From the NCBI GenBank assembly GCA_020740775.1, contig JAHEWK010000008.1:2666001-2730000 (forward strand): a DNA stretch of 64,000 nucleotides, in the 5' to 3' direction. Origin of the DNA: Ilyonectria destructans (lineage: Eukaryota > Ascomycota > Sordariomycetes > Hypocreales > Nectriaceae). Shown in pieces: positions 45,343-56,041 of the stretch. Every line of letters starts with the position of its first letter. Within the stretch, counting starts at the first letter, position 1. The position numbers were made by a program, and so were the translations under genes. Under the pieces are notes generated by a model. The model saw nothing but the letters and a program-made list of their open reading frames with translations, did not search any database and was not told the DNA's origin.

Positions 45343-46405
45343 TTACTCTTGGCCAAGGAAATACCAGGCCGCAAAGCTCGCCCAGCAGCAGATGACATCC
45401 CAGCCAACACTACTGACTGCGGGATGTTGATGCAAAGTGCTGAGGATAAGACCCAAGTCTCCACCCTCACTGTAAACCTTGGTAGTGACAAAAAACAGCA
45501 GAATAGCCACGGCCCCAACCTTGGACAGCATGGGTGACTCGTGGACCAGAGCCGCGGGCACATGGACGGGCAACAGGCTGTTCAGAAGCAGCGGAGCGAA
45601 AGCCAGGATGTGGGGTACCATCAGAACCGGCAAGAAGCGGGGGTGGCCGAAGAGGTCCGGGATGTAAGAAACAATGCTTATGTTAGCTCCAAGAATGAAA
45701 GGCCACCAGAATGGCGACGATGATGGCGGTGCAATCGACATATCTGGCTGTGACGCCTTGGCAGCGCCGGCTTTGACCTTCTTTGAAGGAGAGGCGACGC
45801 CATAGACGGTGAATGCGAGAAATGACAGGTTTGCAGCAAAAGAAATAGCAACGACCTGACCCAGAAGCATGAATGCCCACATGTGCGGAATGCATCTCTT
45901 CTTGGCTGGCAAGATTGTTGTCAGCACGCACCGGGAGCAGGAAACGACCGAAAAGACTACAAAACTCACCATGAGCCGCAAGCATGACGCTCCAAATTGC
46001 GCAGAAAGCAAAGATCTGCATAGACCACCAGGCCCTAGCCGGCGTCTCCAGCGTCGAAGCCCAAGCCTGCTTAAAGAGGGTCGTGTCGCGAAGCCACTGC
46101 CCAAGATGCAGGCCATTGGGATCGCCCGTCAGGAGCTCCTCGGCGACAGACGAAAAGGCCCATTGCGTATACGACCACTCAAAGAAGCGGAACATGTGGT
46201 ACCAGGTGCTTCCGAAACTAATGGCGGCGAGGATGCTGAAGACGGAGATGGCGGTGCGGCGGCGGGCGAGTTCGGCCGACGATAAGCCCGCAGTCGCGTC
46301 CCAGCGCACGCGGATGACGGCGATGCAGAAGCTGGTGAGCAGGATCGCGGTCGCCATGTAGCCCGCCAGGATGGCAATTGGGCGGACATTGGAGACGGCG
46401 TCCAT
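45343..46405 (-). CDS. multi-pass integral membrane protein, uncharacterised
   Basis: Start chosen at ATG 46405 (MDAVSNVRPIAILAGYM), since the first membrane helix follows at once; the frame is open further upstream but that part is low-complexity. One intron of about 65 bases joins VMLAAHA to KKRCIPHMWAFMLL. About seven to eight hydrophobic helices alternate with short loops. Notable are GSTWYHMFRFFEWSYTQW after helix 2 and SFFPFWWPFILG-like aromatic-rich helices in the second half. I do not recognise a named family. Its start lies about 430 bp from the divergently transcribed FAD oxidoreductase, a geometry compatible with co-regulation. Confidence 0.78.
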
Positions 46406-46837
46406 GGCGGGGGTGATGAAGGCGGTGGTGATATTGGTGATATTGGTGATAGCGGATGATTGCCCCTGAGGGTGAGATGAGGCTGACGTCGCCTGACGAA
46501 GAGGCTCCAACCCTTGCGGCCTCGGCCCGCTGTAGGTTAGGTAGGTACCTCCAGTAAGCCCCAAATCTTACTCACCCACACGATTGCCTGAAGCAGTAAT
46601 TGCAATAAGCTTATTGTTCCCTCGGCAAAGGGCCCTATAGGCGGTAGCTCTCGGAGCGAATATGTAATAGGGAAATCCTCAACACATTTACCCATCAAGT
46701 TTGGCCTGCGATTGACCGTATTCGTACCACCGGACGATAGGCCGCAACCTCGGTACTCCGTAAGTAGACACATGACAAATCCCAGAATGGACATTGGCGC
46801 CGTGCCGCTATCTAAAACTCCACTGAGACGTTGAGAC

Positions 46838-48541
46838 ATGGCGCAAACTCAGACATCGGCCCAGCGCGAGAGACATAAAATAAAAAATATTCGGGTGGCG
46901 TTCCCAGCAGACTGGCTCAACTCAATGGACCATCAGCGGGATGACGGGCTCCCGAAGCCTCTGCCGCAGCCTCAGCCGAACAGAGAGAACCAACAGAGCC
47001 AACATCACGAGATCCTACAGCGCGTCGCCATCATCGGCACAGGCCTCGCCGGGCTCTCCACCGCCTATCTGCTGCACAACGACGGGCACAAGCGCTATGC
47101 AGTGACTCTCTTCGAACAGGTGCGCGCCCTCTCGCACCCATCGCCAAAGGCCTCAATCCCAGGGCTGCACTGACCCAATCTCTCCTCACAGGCCGACAGC
47201 CTCTCGTTCGACTCGGCCTCCGTCGCCGTCAAAAACACCAAGGCGGGCATCACCGAGCGCGTCGACCTGCCCATGCGCGCAGCCGCGGGGGGCTACTACG
47301 AGAACCTCCTGCGCCTGTACCACCACCTGCGCATCCCGCTGCACCCCATCCGCTTCCTCTTCGTCTTCGCCAGGGCGACCGCCGACGGCCCGACCAAGCT
47401 CACCAAACGCGCCGACGAGACCGACGCCGAACACGCTGCCGCTGCGCCGGGCGCGTACTTTGTCCATGCCTCGAACCTACACCAGATGCCGCCGCCGTGG
47501 CCCGGCACCCGTGGCGTGGTGCCGCACTTGGTCGAGATCCTGTATCTGATCGTCTGCCACTTCTGGTTCTCCGTCGCCTGCTTTGCCATCCAGCCGCTGG
47601 CGGCCACGGCATCGTGCGACGGAGGCGAGTCGTTCGCCGACTATCTCCAACGGATATGGCTGCCGCGCCGATACGTGTCGCACTACCTGGTCCCCCTGAT
47701 AAGCAGCGTGTCGACGTGCTCCCACGACGAGCTGCTCGCGTTCCCGGCCAGCGACGTGGTCAACTACAAGAAGATGTCGCACGGCCACCAGCACTACACC
47801 GTCTGCGGAGGAGTCAGCCAGGTGCAGTCGAGGCTGGCCGAGGGATTGGACGACATTCGGCTCAGCACCCGTGTCGTCGAGGTGGTGCCGGGAGCGAATC
47901 AAGGCGTAACTGTGCGCTGGCAGTCGACGGATGGGTCACCCCAGATTACGGAACAGACGTTTGATCGCGTCGTCCTCGCCGTGTCGCCGGATGTTGCAGG
48001 CAGCATCTTCAAGCCGTTGAGGTCGATACTGAACAAGATTCCCACGCTTCGTGTCGAAAGCTCTGTCTTGCGGCCCGAAAGGGAGCAGGCCAGCTTCAAA
48101 GTCGACAACAGCGCCGGCCACGAGCCAATGACGTGTGCGCATCATCTCGGCGATACGTCCCCATCGCAGGTCATTACGCTGAGGACACGCTTCTCCGAGA
48201 CAAACGGTTCTCAGACAGAGGCCTTGCACATCATGCCCAGCGGCGTCGTCGTCAGCACATGTCCTCTCGACGGGACTGCCGATATGAAGCAATCCCTCAA
48301 GACGGCTAGATTCACGAGAACATTGCGAAGCACGGAGAGTAGAGCAGCAGTTGAGAAGATCATGGGCCGTTCAAAAGGGACCGTCAAGAAAGTGGACGGT
48401 GACGCGGCGGCATGGGTGAATGGCGAGGATAATGTATGGTTAACGGGCGCCTGGTGTTGGGACGGCATGGTTCTGCTCGAAGGATGCATCGTGTCCGCCA
48501 TGAGAGTGGCCGAGGACTTTGGTGTCACGATTCCGTTTTAG
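46838..48541 (+). CDS. FAD/NAD(P)-binding oxidoreductase (amine-oxidase-like)
   Basis: Two exons, 46838-47119 and 47192-48541. A second ATG at 46922-46924 could equally be the start. The Rossmann motif VAIIGTGLAGLSTAYLL (G-x-G-x-x-G) lies near residue 75, and YAVTLFEQ before the intron supplies the acidic residue that binds the FAD ribose. The C-terminal FAD signature region is NVWLTGAWCWDGMVLLEG. The middle contains a hydrophobic segment (ILYLIVCHFWFSVACFAI) that may form a membrane anchor. The family belongs with flavin-dependent amine oxidases/desaturases; the substrate is unknown. A SAM methyltransferase lies 1.7 kb downstream on the same strand. Bacterial lipid-modifying loci pair similar FAD proteins with cyclopropane- or methyl-fatty-acid methyltransferases, so a lipid substrate is a reasonable guess. 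Confidence 0.85.
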
Positions 48542-48982
48542 ATGAAGCGCAACGAAATGAGCGTAATGAAGTGGAGGTTTCGTGTTAGAGGGACCGTATG
48601 ATAGAAGACAGTACGATGAATATGATGTCATGTCGAACAAGGGAGCTAACCAAGGATCATGGTCCTTGTGTGTGTCCACACGCAACCCATGCTACACCAT
48701 TGCGCATTTTTACCACCAGCTACACAACATATTATTGGCTTTCCGCCATTGGACTGAATGCGTCTCCTGTTACTCGTGCCGTCGCCATCTAGCAAAAAGT
48801 TACAATCCCTATCTAGAGTCAGGGGCATCGCCGACAGCGCAAGCGCGGAACGCCGCAAAAAATGAGGTTCGCAAAGTCCGTGGTAGGCCTACTACATCCT
48901 CCCCCCAACGGAGACCGAAGGGGAATTCACCCTCGAGTTTGCTCAAGGGACAAGGGGTCCGCATCTGCACGTCCACGCGCAG

Positions 48983-49063
48983 AAATCGGCCTAGATTCGA
49001 ACTAAGAATCTTGGTCAGGTCTTGGGGGACACTGATCATGCGATAACCATTACGCCACCATTA
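48983..49063 (-). pseudogene. tRNA-like relic with A and B boxes
   Basis: On the minus strand an A-box-like TGGCGTAATGG (49048-49058) is followed by a D-stem GCG/CGC. A B-box-like AGTTCGAATCT (48993-49003) sits inside a paired T-arm (CTTAG, loop, CTAGG). The acceptor strands do not pair well and the anticodon arm has an enlarged 13-base loop. It is therefore probably a tRNA pseudogene or SINE head rather than a working tRNA; an anticodon intron was considered but not supported. Confidence 0.5.
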
Positions 49064-49654
49064 CGGTCCTTGTTGGAGCGACGGGCTGTCATTCTGGATG
49101 AAGTGTTGCTGTGAATTATATATCTGGGAAGGTGGTGATGGCGATGGGTGCTCTTGCCTTCTTCGGTGGTTGTGGTTGTTATGTGGCGTGGCATCGTGGC
49201 GGTTGAGAGATGTGGTGTGGCGGGCAACGTGGCGTTATGGCGTTGTGTGCCAGCTAAAAGTGGCTACCGTGGCGCGCCGAGCAACGAGGGTCCTTCACAG
49301 TCACCTCTCGCAAGCACGCGCTGATGCAAAGCAGAAATCTCGGCATCACGACATGTAATTTGACGGGGCCTCATCCTGGGACCGCCGACGTCAATGCTTG
49401 ATAGAGATTAGGACGAGGATGAGTGAATTTCGGAAACGCTTGATCGGAAAATGTCAAGGTGGGTGCATGCCGGAATATTCTACGGTCCGCGCCCCCTAGT
49501 AACCAAGCCGCTAACAGCGTGGGCCTTGGGTGAGGGCGAAGTGATTGGGGTGTAGTCTACGGCGTGAGGTATGAAACGAGATGGTCTTATTTTCTTTACA
49601 ACAAGGCTCAAACTCGACTGAAGGTTGGCTGCCATGGCCAGTTAAATCTCAGTA

Positions 49655-50050
49655 TTAAACAAAGGACTTTTTGAGTCGAAGTTTTCTCACGGAGTGGAAA
49701 TAAAAAAAAGAACCGCATCGGTGGCGCCGGCCGCCAGGCCAACCGTTACGCATGGTCAGCGTCTCCCAGGACGAAAGAACAAGGTTCGTCATTACTCATA
49801 ACTTATAGCTTTCAAGTGCACCGCCTTTTCTACAAGCAAATTAAACTTATCTTGGGATTGAACCAAAGACTTTTGCAAGTAAAAAAATTCCACATAGAGA
49901 AAAAGAAACCGCAACGGTAACGCCGACTATGAGGCCAACGGTTACGCAGGGTCAGCGCCCTCCACAGACGAATGAGTGAAATTCTTTACTAGTCATATAG
50001 CTTCCAAGTGCACAATATTCTTCTAAAAGAAAATTAAACTAGATGTCGAG
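49655..50050. repeat. diverged tandem direct repeat of about 200 bp, two copies
   Basis: Copies at about 49655-49855 and 49856-50050 share, in order, ATTRAACMAAAGACTTTT, AAAGAAACCGCA, GGCCAAC.GTTACGCA, GGTCAGCG, CATATAGCTTCAAGTGCA-like and AAATTAAACT words. The core has paired CAACGGTNACGC words. The repeat has no open frame. Confidence 0.7.
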
Positions 50051-50232
50051 ATTAAACTGCGGAATGGGCTGTTTCGCCAACTTCAGCGTTCACCTGCCAA
50101 GAAGCCGGTATTCTGCCGTCCCTTACCGCTCATGTCACGGCGGCGCAACCATGACGTCCACCCAATCAAGCTGATCTCGCTTTACTCCGTATGCTTCATG
50201 AAAACCGTTAGCCGACAGCTTCAACCGCAACC

Positions 50233-51348
50233 ATGGGGTCGTTCCAGGGCCAAGACTTTGCAGTGGGATTTGTGGCGGGCATCGCATTTATCTTGGCTCT
50301 CGCTGCAATAGCATCGGTGACCGTCCTGCAGACGACTGACAGATACGGTCTGGGCCACTGGAAGCTGAATCTCGACACGCCTCTGAAATCCATGTGGATG
50401 AATGTAGGCTACTGGTAAGTTTGTGAACTCGCCATACTTTTCGATTGGCGCTGGGGGTCAAGTAATTGCGGTTGTTCACAGTCATGTAGGAAAAACTCGC
50501 AAGGACAACCTGTTCAAAACTTCGAAGAAGCATGCCTCGGCCTCCTCAAAGAAGTCGTGAAAGCATCCGGCATCCTGGATCGGGAGACCACAAAGGAAAC
50601 ACCGCGCGGGTCCCTCGCGATTCTAGATCTTGGCTTTGGCTGCGGCGACCAGACCTGGGAACTCGCACGCCTCGCCCAGCAGGGAGGCTGGCTCGAGTTT
50701 CAGTACGTAGGACTCACCCTCAACGAGGCCCAAGTCCAGGCATCGCAGCGCAAAATCTACCGTGAAGTTGCAGCCGCCGACGGATGCGATTTCAAGACGG
50801 ACTCGTTCAAGCTCTTCCGCGCCAACGCTGCAAAGCCGGAGACGTGGAGTCCGCAAGTCACGGAAGCTGTCGAGTCACTGGCGGATGAGAAGTTTACCGA
50901 GACGTGGCTCCTTGCGCTAGATTGTCTGTACCACTTTTCTCCATCGAGGAAGCCCGTCTTCAAGTATGCAGCCAACAACATCGATGCTCAGGTCATGGTC
51001 TTCGATCTTCTTCTCAACGAGAAGGCTTCCGTGCGGGACACGCTGATCGTGAGGGCTATTGGGGTCATGATGGGATGCCCGGTGCGGACTTTCCTGACAG
51101 GGAATGAGTACAAGGACCAGCTAGTCGAGTGCGGTTACGAAAGGAGGTCGATCAAGATCCGCGAGGTCACTGAGGATGTGTTTTCAGGTCTGGTCAAGTA
51201 TTTGGACCGTCAGGATCGAGCGTTGGGGGAGTATGGCATCTCGTTGGGTGGTTTCAAGCTAGCACAAAGGTTGTTTGATTGGTTTGCTAGGTCTCATGTA
51301 GTCAAGGCTGTCATTGTAGTCGCTCATACCAAGGGAAAATCGAGCTAG
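50233..51348 (+). CDS. membrane-anchored SAM-dependent methyltransferase
   Basis: Two exons, 50233-50414 and 50490-51348. Residues about 10-32 form one hydrophobic helix (VGFVAGIAFILALAAIASVTV), predicted to anchor the protein. MWMNVGYW spans up to the intron. The class I methyltransferase motif I is ILDLGFGCGDQ near residue 95, then a YVGLTLNEAQV post-I strand (the acidic residue is replaced in part) and LALDCLYHFSP as motif IV region. The fold is that of small-molecule or lipid methyltransferases (cyclopropane-fatty-acid-synthase and sterol-methyltransferase type). The acceptor is unknown. It follows the FAD oxidoreductase on the same strand, which suggests a joint pathway. The frame is intact and both splice sites are standard. 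Confidence 0.87.
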
Positions 51349-51438
51349 GGGGGGTAATACAAGAAGTAGCACTCATACTGAATCTTCCTTTCTACTGAAC
51401 ACCACATAGCCGAGGTCCTGGAACCAAAACTCCTCTAA

Positions 51439-53939
51439 TTAATACCGATGTAGGCGGAATGAGACAGCCTGAAGGGCGCGCACTATCATATTTTGCTTAT
51501 TCATATCACACGCCCCGCTGTCATTAGACATGGAACATGCGATGCCCAGCGTCTGGAGCCAAGTGTCGCGCTTCTGGAAATTGGTTAGCTTCAACCTTGG
51601 CTTGAAGGCTTCGCTAGGATTATGAAGGTAGAGGGGGACTTGCCAGCACTGAGTAAAATCCCACAATAGTCCCTCCCTTCGGACGCAACTGTTTTGAAAA
51701 AGTCTTGTTGCGGAGAAAGGTGCCAAGATACGTTCTTGAGCGTGGGTGGATCTCGATGGTTCTACCATGGTTTGTGTAGAACTTGGCTGCATTAATACGT
51801 AGAACTTTGAGTTGGAGACTTCACTTACAGTAATGGCGACAATCATATTTCCATGTCCTGCGTATGTGGCATCAACACCATTAATTCGCTCGCCGTTCAT
51901 AGAGTCAATGGTAAATTTGTGTCGCTGCACGCCCTCGATGCGCGATTGCGGAATTTGTCCAAGGAGCATTGAATTGGTGTCGTCGACAAGTTTGCTGAAG
52001 TGAAACACGATAGCTGAAATGCTGAAATAACCACAGCGAAGATCAGATCTGTCATTCACCCAAACACTAATTTCAGTGAGATATGGAAGGAATTGCCCGT
52101 CTTTACCGCCAAATAAGCACATTGAGTTTGGAAGATGGGGATAAACTCGGGTTTTCCTGTTTGCCACACTCAGAAGGAGTAGACTGGGGTCTGGTAGCTG
52201 AGGGTACCACAATGTAGAGCCTTCGTTTGGGATAATTCCGTTATACCCTTCCTTACGAGGTGTTGTAGGCTGTTCGATGCCTTCTGTGGGGCCATGTATA
52301 GACAAAGACACGAGTTTCAAGGCCTGATTCTGTCATTAATGGCACGTAAACAATGAAATAAAGGTATAGATGCTTACATCGAATCCTCCCTTGATGCCGT
52401 GGATGAATTGTGTTGAATCAGAATTTGAATTCGCACAAGTCACTTTTGTCTGAATGAGCGGGTTATGATCTCCAAGCCAGCATGACATGGCCTGGGCCGA
52501 CAGAAAGCGAATGCCGCGGACTCCTCGGGAATCAAGTGCGGCATCAAACCCAACGAGGGGCCCCGGTGGCTTCAGGGTATCATCCCAAGTGGCATCAACC
52601 TCTTGCTGCGGGTGATGATATCCCAACTGAGTTTCGTCGCCATTCTCCTGCGTGATACGAAGGCCAGAAATATATTTCTTGCCACTGAGCCGGACAGATG
52701 ATACCTGCATTCTGGAGATTGGGCACTCAAGTTCTATAATCCTTCCATACATCGCTATTGAACCTTTGCGAAACCCATCCTCCCAATGGGGAGCCGAATG
52801 GCACACCTGAAGCTCTGCTGTGCGCCATGGTTGACCGTCATTCGTCGCATCGGGCTCTAACATGGAGGAACAGGGAGATCCATGGCACACCTGAGCTTCT
52901 AGCCTCGTCTGAACCAAGTCGTTGATGCGAGAAGCTAGGGCCCATACCCGCTCTCTGTTCAACATGGATGGAAGAGCTCGCAAGACTTTGATTTCAGTAA
53001 ATAGTGATTTGCATCTTCCGGCCGTCGCCCATTGGTCGGTTTCAAAGATGTGAGATAGCTCTCGACCGGGCCAGAACCTCGATCGCCAGAACCCGTTTGG
53101 CAATTCGGCGTTTGCAAATTCCCGCGAAGCCAGCCGAAGACTAACTACGTCGTTTGATGGTAACCAAACGAGAATTTCGACGAGAAGGTCGGGCGGTAGG
53201 AGCTGGAATGGGTCACTGGGGGTTGACGTATAAAACTTCAGCTTCGGACCAAGGTCCTCGTCTATTATTGCAAGCCCATTATCGCCATTGGGTGCAAGTC
53301 GGCGTAACTCGGGAATTTGGGCAGGGTCAGATTCATACGAAGAGTTCTGAATCCGCCTCTCACTCAACTCGGGCTCTTCACCAGGAAAAAGGTTTTGAAT
53401 GTCTACTTGATAACGGAAGAATCCGCCGTAGTCATGATTCCAGTTCAACGCATCAGACTGGACGGGCTGCGATGCGCAGACATCAAAGAGAGCTTGGATG
53501 GCTGTTTGGCTTTCGTAGCGGCCGTTGGCGGACAAAATATCCCAACAACACGTATGCAGAGGAAATCCCAGGAACCACGAGTTTGCTTCTGGTGCGTTTT
53601 GGCGGGGCATAGGTGTGCCATAGTAGCCTTCCAAAAACTGGACTGCGATCCAAGACTGGTCGATTATGGAGTCGGACACATCATAAGCCCTGTTTGAGTC
53701 GTCGAGTGGGATGAGGTCTTGTAAATCTTGGCGCATCCCAATACCGGAAATGTGAGCTGTATTCCATTCTTTGCGACAAATGTACACTGAGAAAGTTCAT
53801 TAGAATCCACCTCGTGACTCGCTGGGTTTGACCAACACTTACAGGCTCGAAATTTGCGCTTCCAGTCATTCCACGCCGGCGCGGACGTTGAAGCCTCGAT
53901 ACCGGCACCGCACAAGATGCATGACAACCTCCTCGGCAT
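51439..53939 (-). CDS. F-box domain protein (3' end uncertain)
   Basis: Starts at ATG 53939. Exon 1 (MPRRLSCILCGAGIEA...) ends near 53840 and joins to LYICRKEWNTAH. The F-box (residues about 195-240) reads DPFQLLPPDLLVEILVWLPSNDVVSLRLASREFA and would dock Skp1 in an SCF ubiquitin ligase. The remainder is a long beta-rich region with GWGD-like Trp and Gly turns, which probably recognises the substrate, as in many fungal F-box proteins of unknown target. A second intron near 52330-52380 joins GGFD to ALKLVSLSI, and a third near 51790-51830 is likely. After that intron two frames are open: one runs to 51439, the other reads KFYTNHGRTIEIHPRS and KGGTIVGFYS, which looks more family-like but does not join in phase. 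The C-terminus is therefore unresolved or damaged. Confidence 0.75.
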
Positions 53940-56041
53940 TTTAGAAATTTTAGAATCGGGTATAATTAAAGAAAGAAGTTTCTCCGCTTAGCTTGCTAAG
54001 GGTCTTAAACTGAAAGGGTGCGCAGATGGCGGAGATGTGGCGATGTCCGAGTGTGGGTTAAAAACCACTCTAGGCACCGATTTAATCGAGGTTTCCTGGT
54101 GAAGGATAACACGTTGCATCAACATCCTAAAATAGGAAAAGATATTGAAAGCCAAAAGTTAATCCTCAGAGTCAATTCAGCGTGCTGTATGACGTCGTTT
54201 CAGGCTTCGCAAGTGCGAGATGTTCAATACTGTCCAGGATGGGCTCGAGGAGCCGAAAGCTAGCCTATCGGTCAACATTTCTTGTCCATATACATGACCG
54301 GGATGATTCCATCCCTTGACCAAACTGAGGTATTGGTAACTGAGGCATGGGCAAAGTCCACCAGTCCACATCACAAATGTCTGGGTCGCTGGGTCATCTG
54401 GTAAGGAGGCGCGATCGTGAACGGGAAACTATGCTTCTCCTCCTCATTCTAGAATGGAAATTTAGTAAACCCCTCCGTATGCTCCGACGTAGTCTTTAGC
54501 CATCCTCTTAAATACTTGCTGTGTGAACCGTGAGGCTGGGGGATCCATCACAGGAATCGCTATCGACTCGTGCCAATAACAATACATAGGGTTGACTGGT
54601 ACTGCCATTTTGGTACGGCGACTTCGGGACCGTCGTCTGCATCTGCCTGTCAAGTGCAATCCAGCCCGAGACGGCAGTGGATGAAGTCGCAGATTTCTGG
54701 GGTGAATATCTGATACTCATTTTTGTATAGGCAGCGACGTACTCACTGAATACCACGTCCATCATTGCAGCCTATTTCGCCAAGGTGTGGAGGTCGTGTA
54801 CAGTGCCGTCTGAATGAAGAAGGGTGTCTACTGGTGGGTATTAAATACACCATTCGCTCCGGCCATGGCTTGAATTTCATGACCTTGAGGTTTCAATCTC
54901 TCTGGGCTGCAGTTATATACCTGCTGCCGAGGGGTGGTGGCAGAATGTGACGCCGAATGGAAAGACGGGAGCCTTGGAAGATTTGGGAGGTCTGGCCGGT
55001 GTAGTTTAGGAATGGTGCAGGAGCTGGTCACCTGGCTTAGGCTTCACCATTTCTGACGAGCCAAAGGCAAAAGAAGGGACAGATTGATGTAAATAGTTGG
55101 ATCAATGATGTAAGCAATGGTTCATCAGCGCTGATGCTGGAATCCCTGTGATGTGCGAATGGAGCTAATATTAGGCAGCGACCATACATAGGACTTTGGC
55201 TAGAAGTTGCTCGTTGTTTTCTGCAATGCATTGGGATTTGTCCAAATTTATTATCTCATTATCCGTATATGAGAGTGGTTTTGGTAGTAGAAGCAAAGTC
55301 AAGCATCACTAGGTGAGGTTCAAATGAGTGGCTGCATATGCTCCTACGCTTTGACATAGCAGACCCATACCGCATTGCACTTTTACCACGTACCGATGAA
55401 CGAATTTAATAATGCCTTCAACACGCAAGTCTTTCATGGCTCTTCAGCTTGGGGTTAGAATTGCGGCTGTGCCAGCACCCAGCCATAGGACCGGTGGGAA
55501 ACGCTAGAGGGGCTTGAGGTGAATGAGGCCGCGATACCGTTAAAATGCGAAAAGAAACGTACACATGGTAAATTCTAGCTTAACTAAATATCTCTTTGTG
55601 ACCATTTCCTTTTCTATTTTTATCTCTTGGTCTTATTTTTGTCTTTTATTTATCCGTGAATGCGGATGTCTCGATTCGTAACCCGAGTTGTCGTCTGCAA
55701 ACGTGGTTAAAAAGCCCCAATTGGCTTACCAATAAATACGGATAAGAAGCCTCGGTAATGACGAATGGGCTCCGGGTTTCTACTCTAGAATGTCCTGATA
55801 AGGCTCGTTTCCGCCTAACCGTGTCCGTCTGACGGTAGTTTGAGTCGGCTACGATGATTGCGTACAAGTGGGGCCTTGATGATGTGCTTACTGGGTGCAA
55901 TCACGCACGCTTCATTTCTAGCTGGAACCTAAACGCGAGATTCTCGTGAAAAATAATTCAGGTTGAGACATCAATCATCGGGTTTCGCGTGGTGTAGAGA
56001 ATCTGAGACGGGTAAATCTAGCCGCTGGTGAATGTTGCAAC
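53940..56041. other. gene-free stretch between F-box gene and MFS gene
   Basis: Divergent spacer. An 85-codon minus-strand frame at 54508-54765 and neighbouring short frames have some protein-like composition but no domain or consistent splice structure; they may be a gene relic. No RNA gene recognised. Confidence 0.45.

Larger units (their letters stand above)
48542..50232. other. gene-free stretch with tRNA relic and direct repeat
   Basis: Contains a degenerate tRNA-like sequence at 48983-49063 and a diverged direct repeat at 49655-50050. No protein gene was recognised. Confidence 0.5.
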
